A stretch of DNA of 7,912 nucleotides, taken from contig CAIXDD010000447.1 of the NCBI GenBank assembly GCA_903918155.1, forward strand, positions 1 to 7,912, written 5' to 3'. Numbering within the stretch: the stretch's first letter is position 1; each line of letters starts with the position of its first letter. Shown here piece after piece: positions 1 to 5,805 of this stretch. Source of the stretch: an uncultured Hyphomicrobiales bacterium (GTDB taxonomy: Bacteria > Pseudomonadota > Alphaproteobacteria > Rhizobiales > Beijerinckiaceae). A program made the position numbers and the translations under genes. Under the pieces are notes generated by a model. The model was not told the DNA's origin and made no database searches. It worked only from the letters and a program-made list of their open reading frames with translations.

Positions 1-235
1 CCGATTGCGCGCGGCCGGCGACGTCGGCATCCTCTACGCGACCGGCAATTACGCGGCCTGCGCGGACGCGGTCGGGGAAGGCAGCATCGGGAAGCCCTAC
101 AGCGCCGAGGCCTTGATCCGTTCGCTGGAGGTCGTCGGCGACATCAGAGCCAGCGGCGCAACGCTTCGGCCCTTCCCGCTCGGGTTTCGATTGCTGAAGG
201 GCGCACGCCTCAGGCGCGCGGAGCCCCCCTCATGA
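1..235 (+). CDS. Response regulator receiver domain protein, C-terminal part (5' end outside window)
   Basis: The reading frame is already open at the left edge and ends in TGA at 233-235, so only about the last 77 residues are visible. They match the second half of a CheY-like receiver domain. A hydrophobic strand ending in YATGN carries the conserved Thr (codon 41-43). It is followed by a GKPYS motif holding the conserved Lys (codon 92-94) and an amphipathic last helix (AEALIRSLEVV). About 30 mostly basic residues follow, with no room for a DNA-binding output domain, so this is probably a single-domain regulator, although an N-terminal output domain outside the window cannot be excluded. 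The phospho-accepting Asp would lie upstream. The stop overlaps the start of the histidine kinase gene (ATGA, 232-235), which suggests translational coupling and makes that kinase the likely phosphodonor. A TTG at 5-7 could be read as a start but lies inside the domain. Confidence 0.8.
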   Translation, partial: RLRAAGDVGILYATGNYAACADAVGEGSIGKPYSAEALIRSLEVVGDIRASGATLRPFPLGFRLLKGARLRRAEPPS

Positions 236-1455
236 GCGATGCTGACGAAGTCCAGAAACTACTTCGACAGCAGGCCGCCATCGCGGCCTTCGGCAGTTTC
301 GCGCTCGCGGAAAGCGACCTGACGACGGTGCTGACGGCCGCCGCCAAAGCCTGCGCCAAGGGACTCAGCGTTCGCTTTTGCAAGATTTGCAAATATCGAC
401 CGGCCGAAAACGATCTTTTGGTCGTCGCTGGATATGGCTGGCGTCCCGGCGTCATCGGCAATGTCGTTTCGCGCGCGGACGCAAGCTCGCCGCAGGGGCG
501 GGCGTTCTCCACCGGCGAGCCGTCGATCTGCAACGACCTGCGCAACGACAATCAGTTTGATCTGCCGCCGTTCTATGCGGAACATGGGATCATCGCGACC
601 ATCGACGTTCTGATCAAGGGCGCGCACGAGCCTTATGGCGTGCTCGAAATCGATAGCGACGATCCGCAGAACTACGACCAGCAGGACATCAATTTTCTGA
701 CGGGATTTGCGAATGTCCTCGCGGAAGCGGTCGCCACCGCGTCTCGCACCGCGCTGTTGCAGACGACGATCACGCAGATGCAGGGCCTTGTGGAGGATAA
801 GAACAGGCTTCTCGATCAGAAGAAGGTTTTGGCCGAAGAGCTGCAACACCGCGTGCGCAATAATCTCCAACTGATCTACGGCATGCTGGCGCGGCAATTA
901 AGCGCCACCGACGACAAGAATGTGCAGCGCGGGATCAAGGCGATCGGCCGCCGCGTGTCCACGCTGGCGCAGGTCTATGACCATTTGCTCGGCGAGGAGA
1001 TGACCCGAACGACGGACTTTGGAACCTATGTGAAGTCGCTGTGCAGCAGCCTTGGAGAGGTCCACTCATCCGCCAAGATCACGCTCAGCTGCGAAAGCGA
1101 GGAGATCATGCTGGACCTCGACGCGGTGACGGCGCTGGGAATCGTCGTCACGGAGCTGGTGACCAACAGCTACGACCACGCCTTTCCCACAGGCGAGGGC
1201 GCGATCGAAGTGTCCGTGCGAAGAGACCCCAAGGACGAAGAAATGGCGATGCTCGTCATCAAGGACGACGGGTTAGGCTTTGAGGTGAATCCCTCAAGCA
1301 AGCGCCACGGCATTGGCCTCGTCGCGCGGCTGGCGGCGCAGGTGCGTGGAAAGGCGTCGGTGGCGGCGAGCAAGGGAACGACATGGACGATTTCATTTCC
1401 CCTGGTCGCCACCGGGCGCCCCGCGCCGGAAGGAGACGGGACCACGGATTCCTGA
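232..1455 (+). CDS. GAF-domain sensor histidine kinase, HisKA_2 type
   Basis: This 407-residue protein has no signal peptide or membrane segment, so it is predicted to be a cytoplasmic kinase that autophosphorylates on His and passes the phosphate to a receiver protein. Residues about 20-170 form a GAF sensor domain (ending GVLEIDSDDPQNYDQQDINFL-like). Residues about 172-203 are a polar helical linker. The dimerisation/phosphoacceptor helix has the HisKA_2 signature HRVRNNLQ with His206. The ATPase domain shows an N box (ELVTNSYDHAFP, Asn312), a G1 box (DDGLGF, 345-350), a G2 box (HGIGL, 359-363) and a terminal GTTWTISFPL strand. All catalytic motifs look intact. The start is set by a GGAG at 220-223, eight bases before the ATG, and by the ATGA overlap with the receiver gene. 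HisKA_2/HWE kinases in alphaproteobacteria often feed general-stress or light responses; the ligand of this GAF domain is unknown. Confidence 0.93.
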   Translation: MSDADEVQKLLRQQAAIAAFGSFALAESDLTTVLTAAAKACAKGLSVRFCKICKYRPAENDLLVVAGYGWRPGVIGNVVSRADASSPQGRAFSTGEPSICNDLRNDNQFDLPPFYAEHGIIATIDVLIKGAHEPYGVLEIDSDDPQNYDQQDINFLTGFANVLAEAVATASRTALLQTTITQMQGLVEDKNRLLDQKKVLAEELQHRVRNNLQLIYGMLARQLSATDDKNVQRGIKAIGRRVSTLAQVYDHLLGEEMTRTTDFGTYVKSLCSSLGEVHSSAKITLSCESEEIMLDLDAVTALGIVVTELVTNSYDHAFPTGEGAIEVSVRRDPKDEEMAMLVIKDDGLGFEVNPSSKRHGIGLVARLAAQVRGKASVAASKGTTWTISFPLVATGRPAPEGDGTTDS

Positions 1456-1465
1456 GCGTCGCGCC

Positions 1466-1493
1466 GCCCGCCTGCAAAAGCGCGCGCGCGGGC
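1466..1493. terminator. Possible weak terminator between convergent genes
   Basis: In the 39-base gap between the kinase stop and the hydrolase stop, GCCCGC (1466-1471) can pair with GCGGGC (1488-1493). A CG-repeat loop (1480-1490) lies between them, and a short T-rich stretch (1496-1503) follows on the plus strand. The stem is only six pairs and the loop is long, so this is a weak candidate for a shared terminator. Confidence 0.22.
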
Positions 1494-1494
1494 G

Positions 1495-2661
1495 CTATTT
1501 CTTCGCGATGACGCCGTTTTCATCGGCGCGGAACATGCCCGTCGTCGCGCCGCCGAGCGAGCCGTTCTTCAGCCAGTCGGCGGACGCCTTGTGGAGCACC
1601 CGCCGCTGGGTTTCCCAGTTCATGAAATGCGTGCCGCCGGCGATGCCGAGAAAGACCTTCTCCGCTGCGCCCAGATCCTCGATCAGCTCCAGATTCGCGC
1701 GCGTGAGATCGTCGTATTCGCCCACCATGATGAGCGTCGGCATCCGCACTTTCTTCGCGCCATTGGCGTTCCAGCCCCAATAGGTGCGGGTGGGCGCGCG
1801 CAATCCGCCCGGCCCCCACGTCGCGCCAAGCGGATCGGCCAGCTGGTTAAGCGCCGCGATCATGTCCGGCACGCCTGGTTCGATCATCGCAGGCGATTTC
1901 TGCGTCCCCAGCCATCGGCGATCCGTGCCGACGGCCCGGGTCTGAAATGTCGTGGGCGAGCCAGCGGCGGGCAGGGAGGCGGGCGGGGAATCGGGGTTCT
2001 TGCGATTGTAATTGGATGAGGCCCAGATCACGTAGCGATCGACCTTTTCAGGATGTCGACCGATAAACGTGCCCGTGCGAATGCCCCCGCCCGACCAGCC
2101 AAGAAGCGAGATCTTGTCGACGCCGCGCAGCTTGCGAATGTAATCGACCACCGCATTGATGTCGTCGCTCTCGCTGTCGCTGTTGACGAGTTCGAACGGA
2201 TAGGTCGGCGCGCATGGCTTTGGAAGCGTCTTCGGCGCAATGTCCTTTTGCTGCGCGGGCAGAAGATTGCAGGGATCGTCCATCTGCGGCGGACGCGTCG
2301 AGCGGCCATAGCCCGTCATGTCCATCGTGAAGACGTCGAAGCCCTCGCGCGCAAGATGCTCCATCCATGAATAATCGCGATATTGCACATCGAATGCGAG
2401 GGTCGCGGGCGAGAAGCCGCCATGCACCATCAAGACGACCTTGCGCTCGAACGGCTTGCCCGGCGGAGACTCCAGCATCGAGGCGGCGACGCGCTCGCGC
2501 ACGAACAGGCTCACCTTCTCGCCCTTGATCGCGGGCACGGTGGACGTGTGCTCCACAAGCCTGTCGATGGTGAGGATATTGGCGGTTTGCGCCTGCGCGA
2601 GCGCGCTTGCCGCAAGGCCTGCGAAGGCGGCAAGCGCCATGGATGCGAATGTGTGAGCCAT
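1495..2661 (-). CDS. Exported alpha/beta hydrolase
   Basis: This is a 388-residue serine hydrolase of the alpha/beta fold, probably periplasmic or secreted. The N terminus is a Sec-type signal peptide: a short polar start, an Ala/Leu-rich core (residues 8-22) and an AQAQ region near 22-26 suitable for cleavage. In the mature part, HGG (80-82) is the likely oxyanion-hole region after strand beta3. GYGRS (118-121) is typical of the family. GWSGGG (188-193) is the nucleophile elbow with Ser190. VGEYDD (313-318) supplies the acid, Asp317 or Asp318, and GGTHFMNWE (342-350) holds His345. The substrate cannot be inferred; esterase or lipase-like activity is the safest statement. A stretch with two Cys (131 and 150) and a Ser/Asp-rich segment lies between strands. 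The ATG at 2661 is preceded only by a run of seven G on the coding strand, a weak ribosome site, but the signal peptide supports this start. The gene converges on the kinase and has its own upstream region. Confidence 0.88.
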   Translation of the reverse strand: MAHTFASMALAAFAGLAASALAQAQTANILTIDRLVEHTSTVPAIKGEKVSLFVRERVAASMLESPPGKPFERKVVLMVHGGFSPATLAFDVQYRDYSWMEHLAREGFDVFTMDMTGYGRSTRPPQMDDPCNLLPAQQKDIAPKTLPKPCAPTYPFELVNSDSESDDINAVVDYIRKLRGVDKISLLGWSGGGIRTGTFIGRHPEKVDRYVIWASSNYNRKNPDSPPASLPAAGSPTTFQTRAVGTDRRWLGTQKSPAMIEPGVPDMIAALNQLADPLGATWGPGGLRAPTRTYWGWNANGAKKVRMPTLIMVGEYDDLTRANLELIEDLGAAEKVFLGIAGGTHFMNWETQRRVLHKASADWLKNGSLGGATTGMFRADENGVIAKK

Positions 2662-2712
2662 CTAATCCCCCCCGCTGTTTTGCGACAGGATAGGGGGAAC
2701 GGCGACATGACG

Positions 2713-2726
2713 CCAGCGCCCGCTGG
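2713..2726. promoter_or_regulatory. Inverted repeat upstream of the exported hydrolase (operator-like)
   Basis: CCAGCG and CGCTGG form a perfect 6-bp dyad around a 2-base centre, 52-65 bases upstream of the hydrolase start on its coding strand. The size and place suit an operator, but no regulator gene adjoins it and GC-rich DNA yields such dyads by chance. The rest of the 2662-2881 gap shows no convincing promoter boxes. Confidence 0.2.
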
Positions 2727-2761
2727 ACGGCGTTGCGCCCGCGCCGCCGGCCAGCCGGCGT

Positions 2762-2786
2762 GGACTTGGCTAGATTTAGCCTGTCC
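2762..2786. other. Imperfect hairpin in the gap before the amidohydrolase remnant
   Basis: GGAC-TT-GGCTA, loop GATT, TAGCC-T-GTCC gives nine base pairs with a small asymmetric bulge. It contains the in-frame TAG (2777-2779) that closes the remnant's reading frame on its upstream side. There is no T run on either side, so it is not a standard intrinsic terminator. It may be chance or part of the sequence that replaced the gene's original 5' end. Confidence 0.25.
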
Positions 2787-2881
2787 GGCCTTCTGCGCGG
2801 CGCGCCGGCGCAAGGGCTCTTCCGACTCAAGGTTTCAGGACCATTGTTCGCAGCCGCTGCGGGAGTCCGCGCAAGACCCCG

Positions 2882-3340
2882 CCAGTCATCGAATTCCATG
2901 CGCAGTCGATGACGCAGGAAGTGTTCGACGCGACCTATAAACTATCCGTCCTTGGCCAATTGCGCGCCGATTCCGGCGGCGCTGTGCGCGCCTGTCCCAC
3001 GCAGCAGGTCGAGCGCATGACCAAACTCAATCTGCGCCTCGAAGAAATGGATCACATGGGCGTCTACATTCAGGTCGTCAGCCCGAACATTCTTCACCAA
3101 TGCACCTATTCAATCGATCCCACTGAAGGATTGCGGCTCGAAAAGCTCAATCACGATTATATGGCCGATCTGGTGTCGAAGGCGCCCGATCAGCTGGTGG
3201 GCATCGCGTCCATTCCCTTGCAGGACGTTTCGGCGGCGATCCGCGAAATGGAGCGTGCGGTGCTTGATCTCAAGCTGAGGGGCGTTGTCGTCGCGTCGCG
3301 CGTCAATGATCTCGAATTGGGCGATCCCGCCGCGCGATGA
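2882..3340 (+). pseudogene. Amidohydrolase (ACMSD/Amidohydro_2-like) remnant, lacking start and C-terminal half
   Basis: The translated stretch reads like the first part of a metal-dependent amidohydrolase of the aminocarboxymuconate-semialdehyde decarboxylase type. PVIEFHAQ (2882-2905) occupies the place of the family's strand-1 HxH metal site. MDHMGVYIQVVSPN follows, then a helix with LNHDYMADLV, then the strand VGIASIPLQD, and finally ERAVLDLKLRGVVV leading to LELGDP. It stops at TGA 3338-3340, where the family normally continues for well over 150 residues carrying the remaining metal ligands. The frame is open back to 2780, yet its first ATG (2909) lies after the HxH position and no ATG, GTG or TTG occurs before it. 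The second His of HxH is Gln here. A 143-residue product from 2909 could be made but would lack the active site. The absence of nonsense codons within the retained part suggests a fairly recent truncation. Family assignment is by pattern only. Confidence 0.75.
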
Positions 3341-3362
3341 GCGTCGCGTCTTTTCGCGAACT

Positions 3363-3387
3363 TCGGACGGGCGCAGGGCCCGTCCGA
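3363..3387. terminator. Perfect hairpin downstream of the dienelactone hydrolase gene
   Basis: TCGGACGGGC, loop GCAGG, GCCCGTCCGA gives a perfect 10-bp stem with a 5-base loop. It lies 13 bases past the dienelactone hydrolase stop on the minus strand and 22 bases past the amidohydrolase remnant stop on the plus strand. There is no T tract on either side, so it may act as a Rho-assisted or RNA-stabilising 3' stem shared by the two convergent units. A palindrome GATCCGGATC (3386-3395) overlaps its right edge. Confidence 0.5.
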
Positions 3388-3400
3388 TCCGGATCGCCGC

Positions 3401-4273
3401 TTATTGCAGGGCGGTTTTGAACATGGAGATCGTGCGGCCCCAGGCGAGGTCGGACGCTTCCTTGTGGTAGCGCGCGGGCGCTGAATCATTGTTGAATGCG
3501 TGCTGGGCGCCCGGATAGACGAAAATGTCATGGGCCGTCTTGTTTGCCTCCAGCGCGTCCTTGAAGGCGGGAATGCCCGCATTGATGCGTTCGTCCTCGC
3601 CCGCGTAATGGAGCATGAGACGCGCGCGGATTTTCGCTGCGTCCTCCGCCTTGGGTTGCGCGCCGTAATAGGCGACGCACGCCTGCAGTTTATCGCCGGC
3701 CGCGACGGCCGTGGCGTTGGCGATGCCGCCGCCCCAGCAGAAACCGACCCCGCCGATTTTGGCGCTGCAGGCCGCATGGGCGCGAAGAAAATCGATGGAC
3801 TTCAGCGAAAGGTCGATTACTGCGGGGCGTTCTAGTTTGGCGATCATGTCGCGACCGAGGTCTTCATCCTCCGGCGTGCCGCCCAGCGGCGCCAGATAAT
3901 CCGGACCGAACGCGATGAAACCCTCCGCTGCGACGCGACGCACGACATCCTTGATATGGGGAACGAGGCCGCGATTTTCGTGGATCACGATCACGCCCGG
4001 CAGTTTCCGCGTCTCCCCTTTCGGCATGGCGAGATAGCCGACGAGGCCATTGGGCAGCGTGATCGTTTCCATCGTGAGCCGGGAATCGTTTTCCGGCGTC
4101 ACGGGCGCTGCGCCCGCATTGGCCTGGATGAGCGCGGTGACGCATTGCGCGGTCTGCGCATCGCCGACGAGCTTCGTCAATTCCTCCAGATAGGACGCGC
4201 GGTCGCGGGTCACATGCGTGAAGCGATCATAGAGGTTGATCATGTCCTGCGTGATTTTGGGCATGTCGTTCAT
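3401..4273 (-). CDS. Dienelactone hydrolase family protein (YghX-like, with N-terminal extension)
   Basis: This 290-residue alpha/beta hydrolase belongs to the dienelactone hydrolase (carboxymethylenebutenolidase) family. In the classic pathway these enzymes open dienelactone to maleylacetate during chlorocatechol breakdown, but many members act on other esters or lactones. The catalytic core spans about 66-290. HENRGL (98-103) carries the conserved Glu99. GFCWGGG (177-183) has the family's Cys nucleophile, Cys179. GEDERI (225-230) gives Asp227 and GAQHAFNND (255-263) gives His258. The first 65 residues are an extra segment starting with an LYDRFTH motif, which resembles the N terminus of longer YghX-like members. 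In those homologues a Tat-type signal often follows; here that part is charged and polar (RDRASYLEELTKLVGDAQ), so this protein is predicted to be cytoplasmic. The start at 4273 has AGGGAGG on the coding strand (4280-4286), six bases before the ATG. Enzyme remnants lie on both sides on the opposite strand. Confidence 0.92.
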   Translation of the reverse strand: MNDMPKITQDMINLYDRFTHVTRDRASYLEELTKLVGDAQTAQCVTALIQANAGAAPVTPENDSRLTMETITLPNGLVGYLAMPKGETRKLPGVIVIHENRGLVPHIKDVVRRVAAEGFIAFGPDYLAPLGGTPEDEDLGRDMIAKLERPAVIDLSLKSIDFLRAHAACSAKIGGVGFCWGGGIANATAVAAGDKLQACVAYYGAQPKAEDAAKIRARLMLHYAGEDERINAGIPAFKDALEANKTAHDIFVYPGAQHAFNNDSAPARYHKEASDLAWGRTISMFKTALQ

Positions 4274-4370
4274 GCCGATCCTCCCTGTCGTGCGCTATTG
4301 GATGCGCGGTCGTCGATGGAACGATAGCCGGCCGCGCTCTCTCGCATATCCTGCCTCGCGAGGGGGTGGT

Positions 4371-4405
4371 TTGACAACCGCTGATCCCTGGCGGGAAGAT
4401 CAGCG
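4371..4405 (+). promoter_or_regulatory. Candidate sigma-70-type promoter with an internal operator-like dyad
   Basis: A perfect TTGACA (4371-4376) is followed after 18 bases by GAAGAT (4395-4400), a poor -10 match. An 8-bp perfect inverted repeat, CGCTGATC (4379-4386) and GATCAGCG (4398-4405) with an 11-base centre, lies between and over the boxes, where a repressor could block polymerase. The pair of features points at the ribosome site and ATG at 4449. A CCTCGCGAGG palindrome (4354-4363) lies just upstream. The remaining gap between the divergent genes (4287-4353) shows no clear promoter for the minus-strand hydrolase. Confidence 0.35.
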
Positions 4406-4438
4406 AAAATAAGCAGGCGATCACGACATGAGCGCCAC

Positions 4439-4444
4439 GGGAGG
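4439..4444 (+). promoter_or_regulatory. Strong Shine-Dalgarno deciding the start at 4449
   Basis: GGGAGG lies four bases before ATG 4449, much stronger than anything before the in-frame upstream ATG at 4428. It makes 4449 the better start for the plus-strand open frame that ends at 4796, and shows that a real gene once began here. Confidence 0.5.
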
Positions 4445-4448
4445 AAAC

Positions 4449-4796
4449 ATGGCTCCAGCCTCGCGCTCGAAAGCGAGGGCGGCGCCTGTTCGCCATGCTC
4501 AACCCCATTCTCGATCTCGCGCGTCCTTATTTCGCGCCGCTCAAGACGTCTGTCGAACGCACGCAGATCTTGCGCAAGGCCTTCGCGCGCTTGTGATCGA
4601 CGGCGCGCCGCGCGCTTATGGCGTCACCGGTGAAATCGCGTCACGTCTCAGCGAGACATGTTTCGACTGGCTTGACGCGCCCGTGGGCCGGCTTGCGGCC
4701 GTCGACGCGCCCGTTCCCATCAGTCGCTCGCTGGAGCCTTTGGTGCGCCCCGATGCGCGCAGCATCGCGCAAGCCGTGCGCGCGCTTCCGGCCTAG
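4449..4796 (+). pseudogene. 2-oxoacid dehydrogenase E1 beta subunit, C-terminal domain remnant
   Basis: From GTG 4593 to TAG 4796 the product matches the end of the transketolase C-terminal domain of pyruvate/acetoin/branched-chain 2-oxoacid dehydrogenase E1 beta subunits. It reads VIDGAPRAYGVTGEIA, then FDWLDAPVGRLAAVDAPVPIS, then LEPLV and a last helix. E1 beta normally has about 330 residues and pairs with E1 alpha to decarboxylate the 2-oxoacid with thiamine diphosphate; nearly all of it is missing. Between about 4495 and 4590 the frame in use by third-position GC bias is a different one (read from ATG 4495 to TGA 4594-4596). Its product (ILDLARPYFAPL, then LRKAFARL) loosely resembles the segment just before VIDG in E1 beta, which suggests a one-base deletion near 4580-4592. 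As it stands, the frame from ATG 4449 (or 4428) gives a 115 (or 122) residue chimera with a basic, non-homologous N terminus. The gene ends four bases from the convergent binding-protein gene. Confidence 0.7.
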
Positions 4797-4800
4797 CGCT

Positions 4801-5805
4801 TCACACGAGTTCGGCGACCTTCATCACCTTCAGGGGCGGGGGCGCGCGCAGGCTCTTGGCCGTGTCGAGACGCACGAGATAGGAAAACCGCGCGAGCAAT
4901 TCGACAGGCGAGTTGCGCGCGGTCTTTGCGCCAAGCAGGATCTGCTCAGCCTTGAATCCCGCGAAGGCGCCCACGCTCCAATAACGGCTCACGAGACCGC
5001 AAAGGCCGTTTGAGTCCCGGACGAACCTTTCGGTCGAGGAGAATGTGGGCAGGTTCATCTCAAGCGCCGATTGGGTGAGTGCGTCGCGATTCACGTTGAG
5101 CAGCGTATCGGGCGGAATGAAGATCCAGTCGGCGTCGGTCTGCTTCACCTCGTTCACGCGGTCGCGCAATTCGCCCGCCGGCAAGTCCGGGCCAGCTTCC
5201 GAGCGCACGGGATGTCGGGAGAGTTCGAAGCCGAAATCGCGCTCCAGCGCCTCCAATCCGCGAACGGTCGACAGCGAGTTCTGCTCACGCGGATTGAAGA
5301 CGATTCCGACTTTGCGGAACGGCTTGTAGAGGGCCATTGCGCGCAATTGCACGCTCAAGGGCGCGAGATATTCAACGCCAGTGACGTTCCGGCCCGTGTC
5401 TTCGTTCGATTTCACGATGCGGCTCGCGACGGGATCGGTGACTATGCAGAAGACCGCGGGGAACTCAACGAGGTGGCGCTTGGGATCGGGGGCGTCCCAA
5501 GGACCAAGTACGGCGATGGCCGTCGACGTGCCCCATACGAAGACGAGATCGGGCTTGGCCACACGCGCAAGCTCCACCGCTTCCGCCGCCTTTTTGATGT
5601 CCTGATCCAGATCGAAAATCGTGATGCGGACGCGCAGATTGCGCGAGCGCAGATAATCGCGAAATCCGTCGCAGGCGTCTTCCCACCCGCGGAACAAAAT
5701 CATGAAGACGTGAAATTCTCGTTCGCTTTGCGCTTGGGCGTCCATTGCAGGGAGCAGGGAGGCGCCCGCGGCGAGGCCCGACAGGAGCGATCTGCGCGAA
5801 ATCAT
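4801..5805 (-). CDS. ABC transporter substrate-binding protein (ABC_sub_bind family), Tat-type export
   Basis: This is a 334-residue periplasmic binding protein of the PF04392 (ABC_sub_bind, TrpX-like) family, type-1 periplasmic-binding fold. The N terminus, SRRSLLSGLAAGASLLPA, has a twin-arginine motif (Arg4-Arg5) and a hydrophobic core; cleavage near AQA (23-25) is likely. Family marks in order: PDLVFVWGT (85-93); FPAVFCIVTDPV followed by GRNVTGVEYL (115-148); VGIVFNP (166-172); DWIFIPPDTLL (226-236); LPTFSSTERFV (252-262); GLVSRYWSVGAFAG (270-283); AEQILLGAK (286-294); and a C-terminal VRLDTAKSL. Length and ends look complete. The ATG overlaps the stop of the transporter gene (ATGA, 5802-5805), and GGAGG at 5814-5818 within that gene is eight bases upstream, so translation is coupled. 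No ABC permease or ATPase gene follows; the ligand is not predictable (the family includes amino-acid and other small-molecule binders). A sensory co-receptor role for the coupled protein is inferred. Confidence 0.9.
   Translation of the reverse strand: MISRRSLLSGLAAGASLLPAMDAQAQSEREFHVFMILFRGWEDACDGFRDYLRSRNLRVRITIFDLDQDIKKAAEAVELARVAKPDLVFVWGTSTAIAVLGPWDAPDPKRHLVEFPAVFCIVTDPVASRIVKSNEDTGRNVTGVEYLAPLSVQLRAMALYKPFRKVGIVFNPREQNSLSTVRGLEALERDFGFELSRHPVRSEAGPDLPAGELRDRVNEVKQTDADWIFIPPDTLLNVNRDALTQSALEMNLPTFSSTERFVRDSNGLCGLVSRYWSVGAFAGFKAEQILLGAKTARNSPVELLARFSYLVRLDTAKSLRAPPPLKVMKVAELV

Noticed and set aside
259..897. Minus-strand open frame (212 codons) opposite the kinase GAF domain
   Set aside because: Shadow of the kinase coding frame; Arg-rich with no family signature.
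1480..1490. CG dinucleotide repeat as a structural or Z-DNA signal
   Set aside because: Only about five repeats in a GC-rich spacer; no further support.
2667..2673. Run of seven C just upstream of the exported hydrolase start as a phase-variable tract
   Set aside because: Short, outside any coding frame, and the hydrolase frame is intact; nothing else suggests slippage control.
2746..2759. GCCGGC repeated twice as a possible recombination or attachment site
   Set aside because: Such hexamers are frequent in this GC-rich sequence and no integrase or tRNA is nearby.
2048..2899. Minus-strand open frame (283 codons) overlapping the exported hydrolase and its upstream gap
   Set aside because: It overlaps the signal peptide and catalytic part of the hydrolase in another frame and has a low-complexity basic product.
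4495..4596. A separate 33-codon gene starting at ATG 4495
   Set aside because: No ribosome site at a proper distance, and its codon bias and loose similarity fit better as a frame-shifted piece of the E1 beta remnant.
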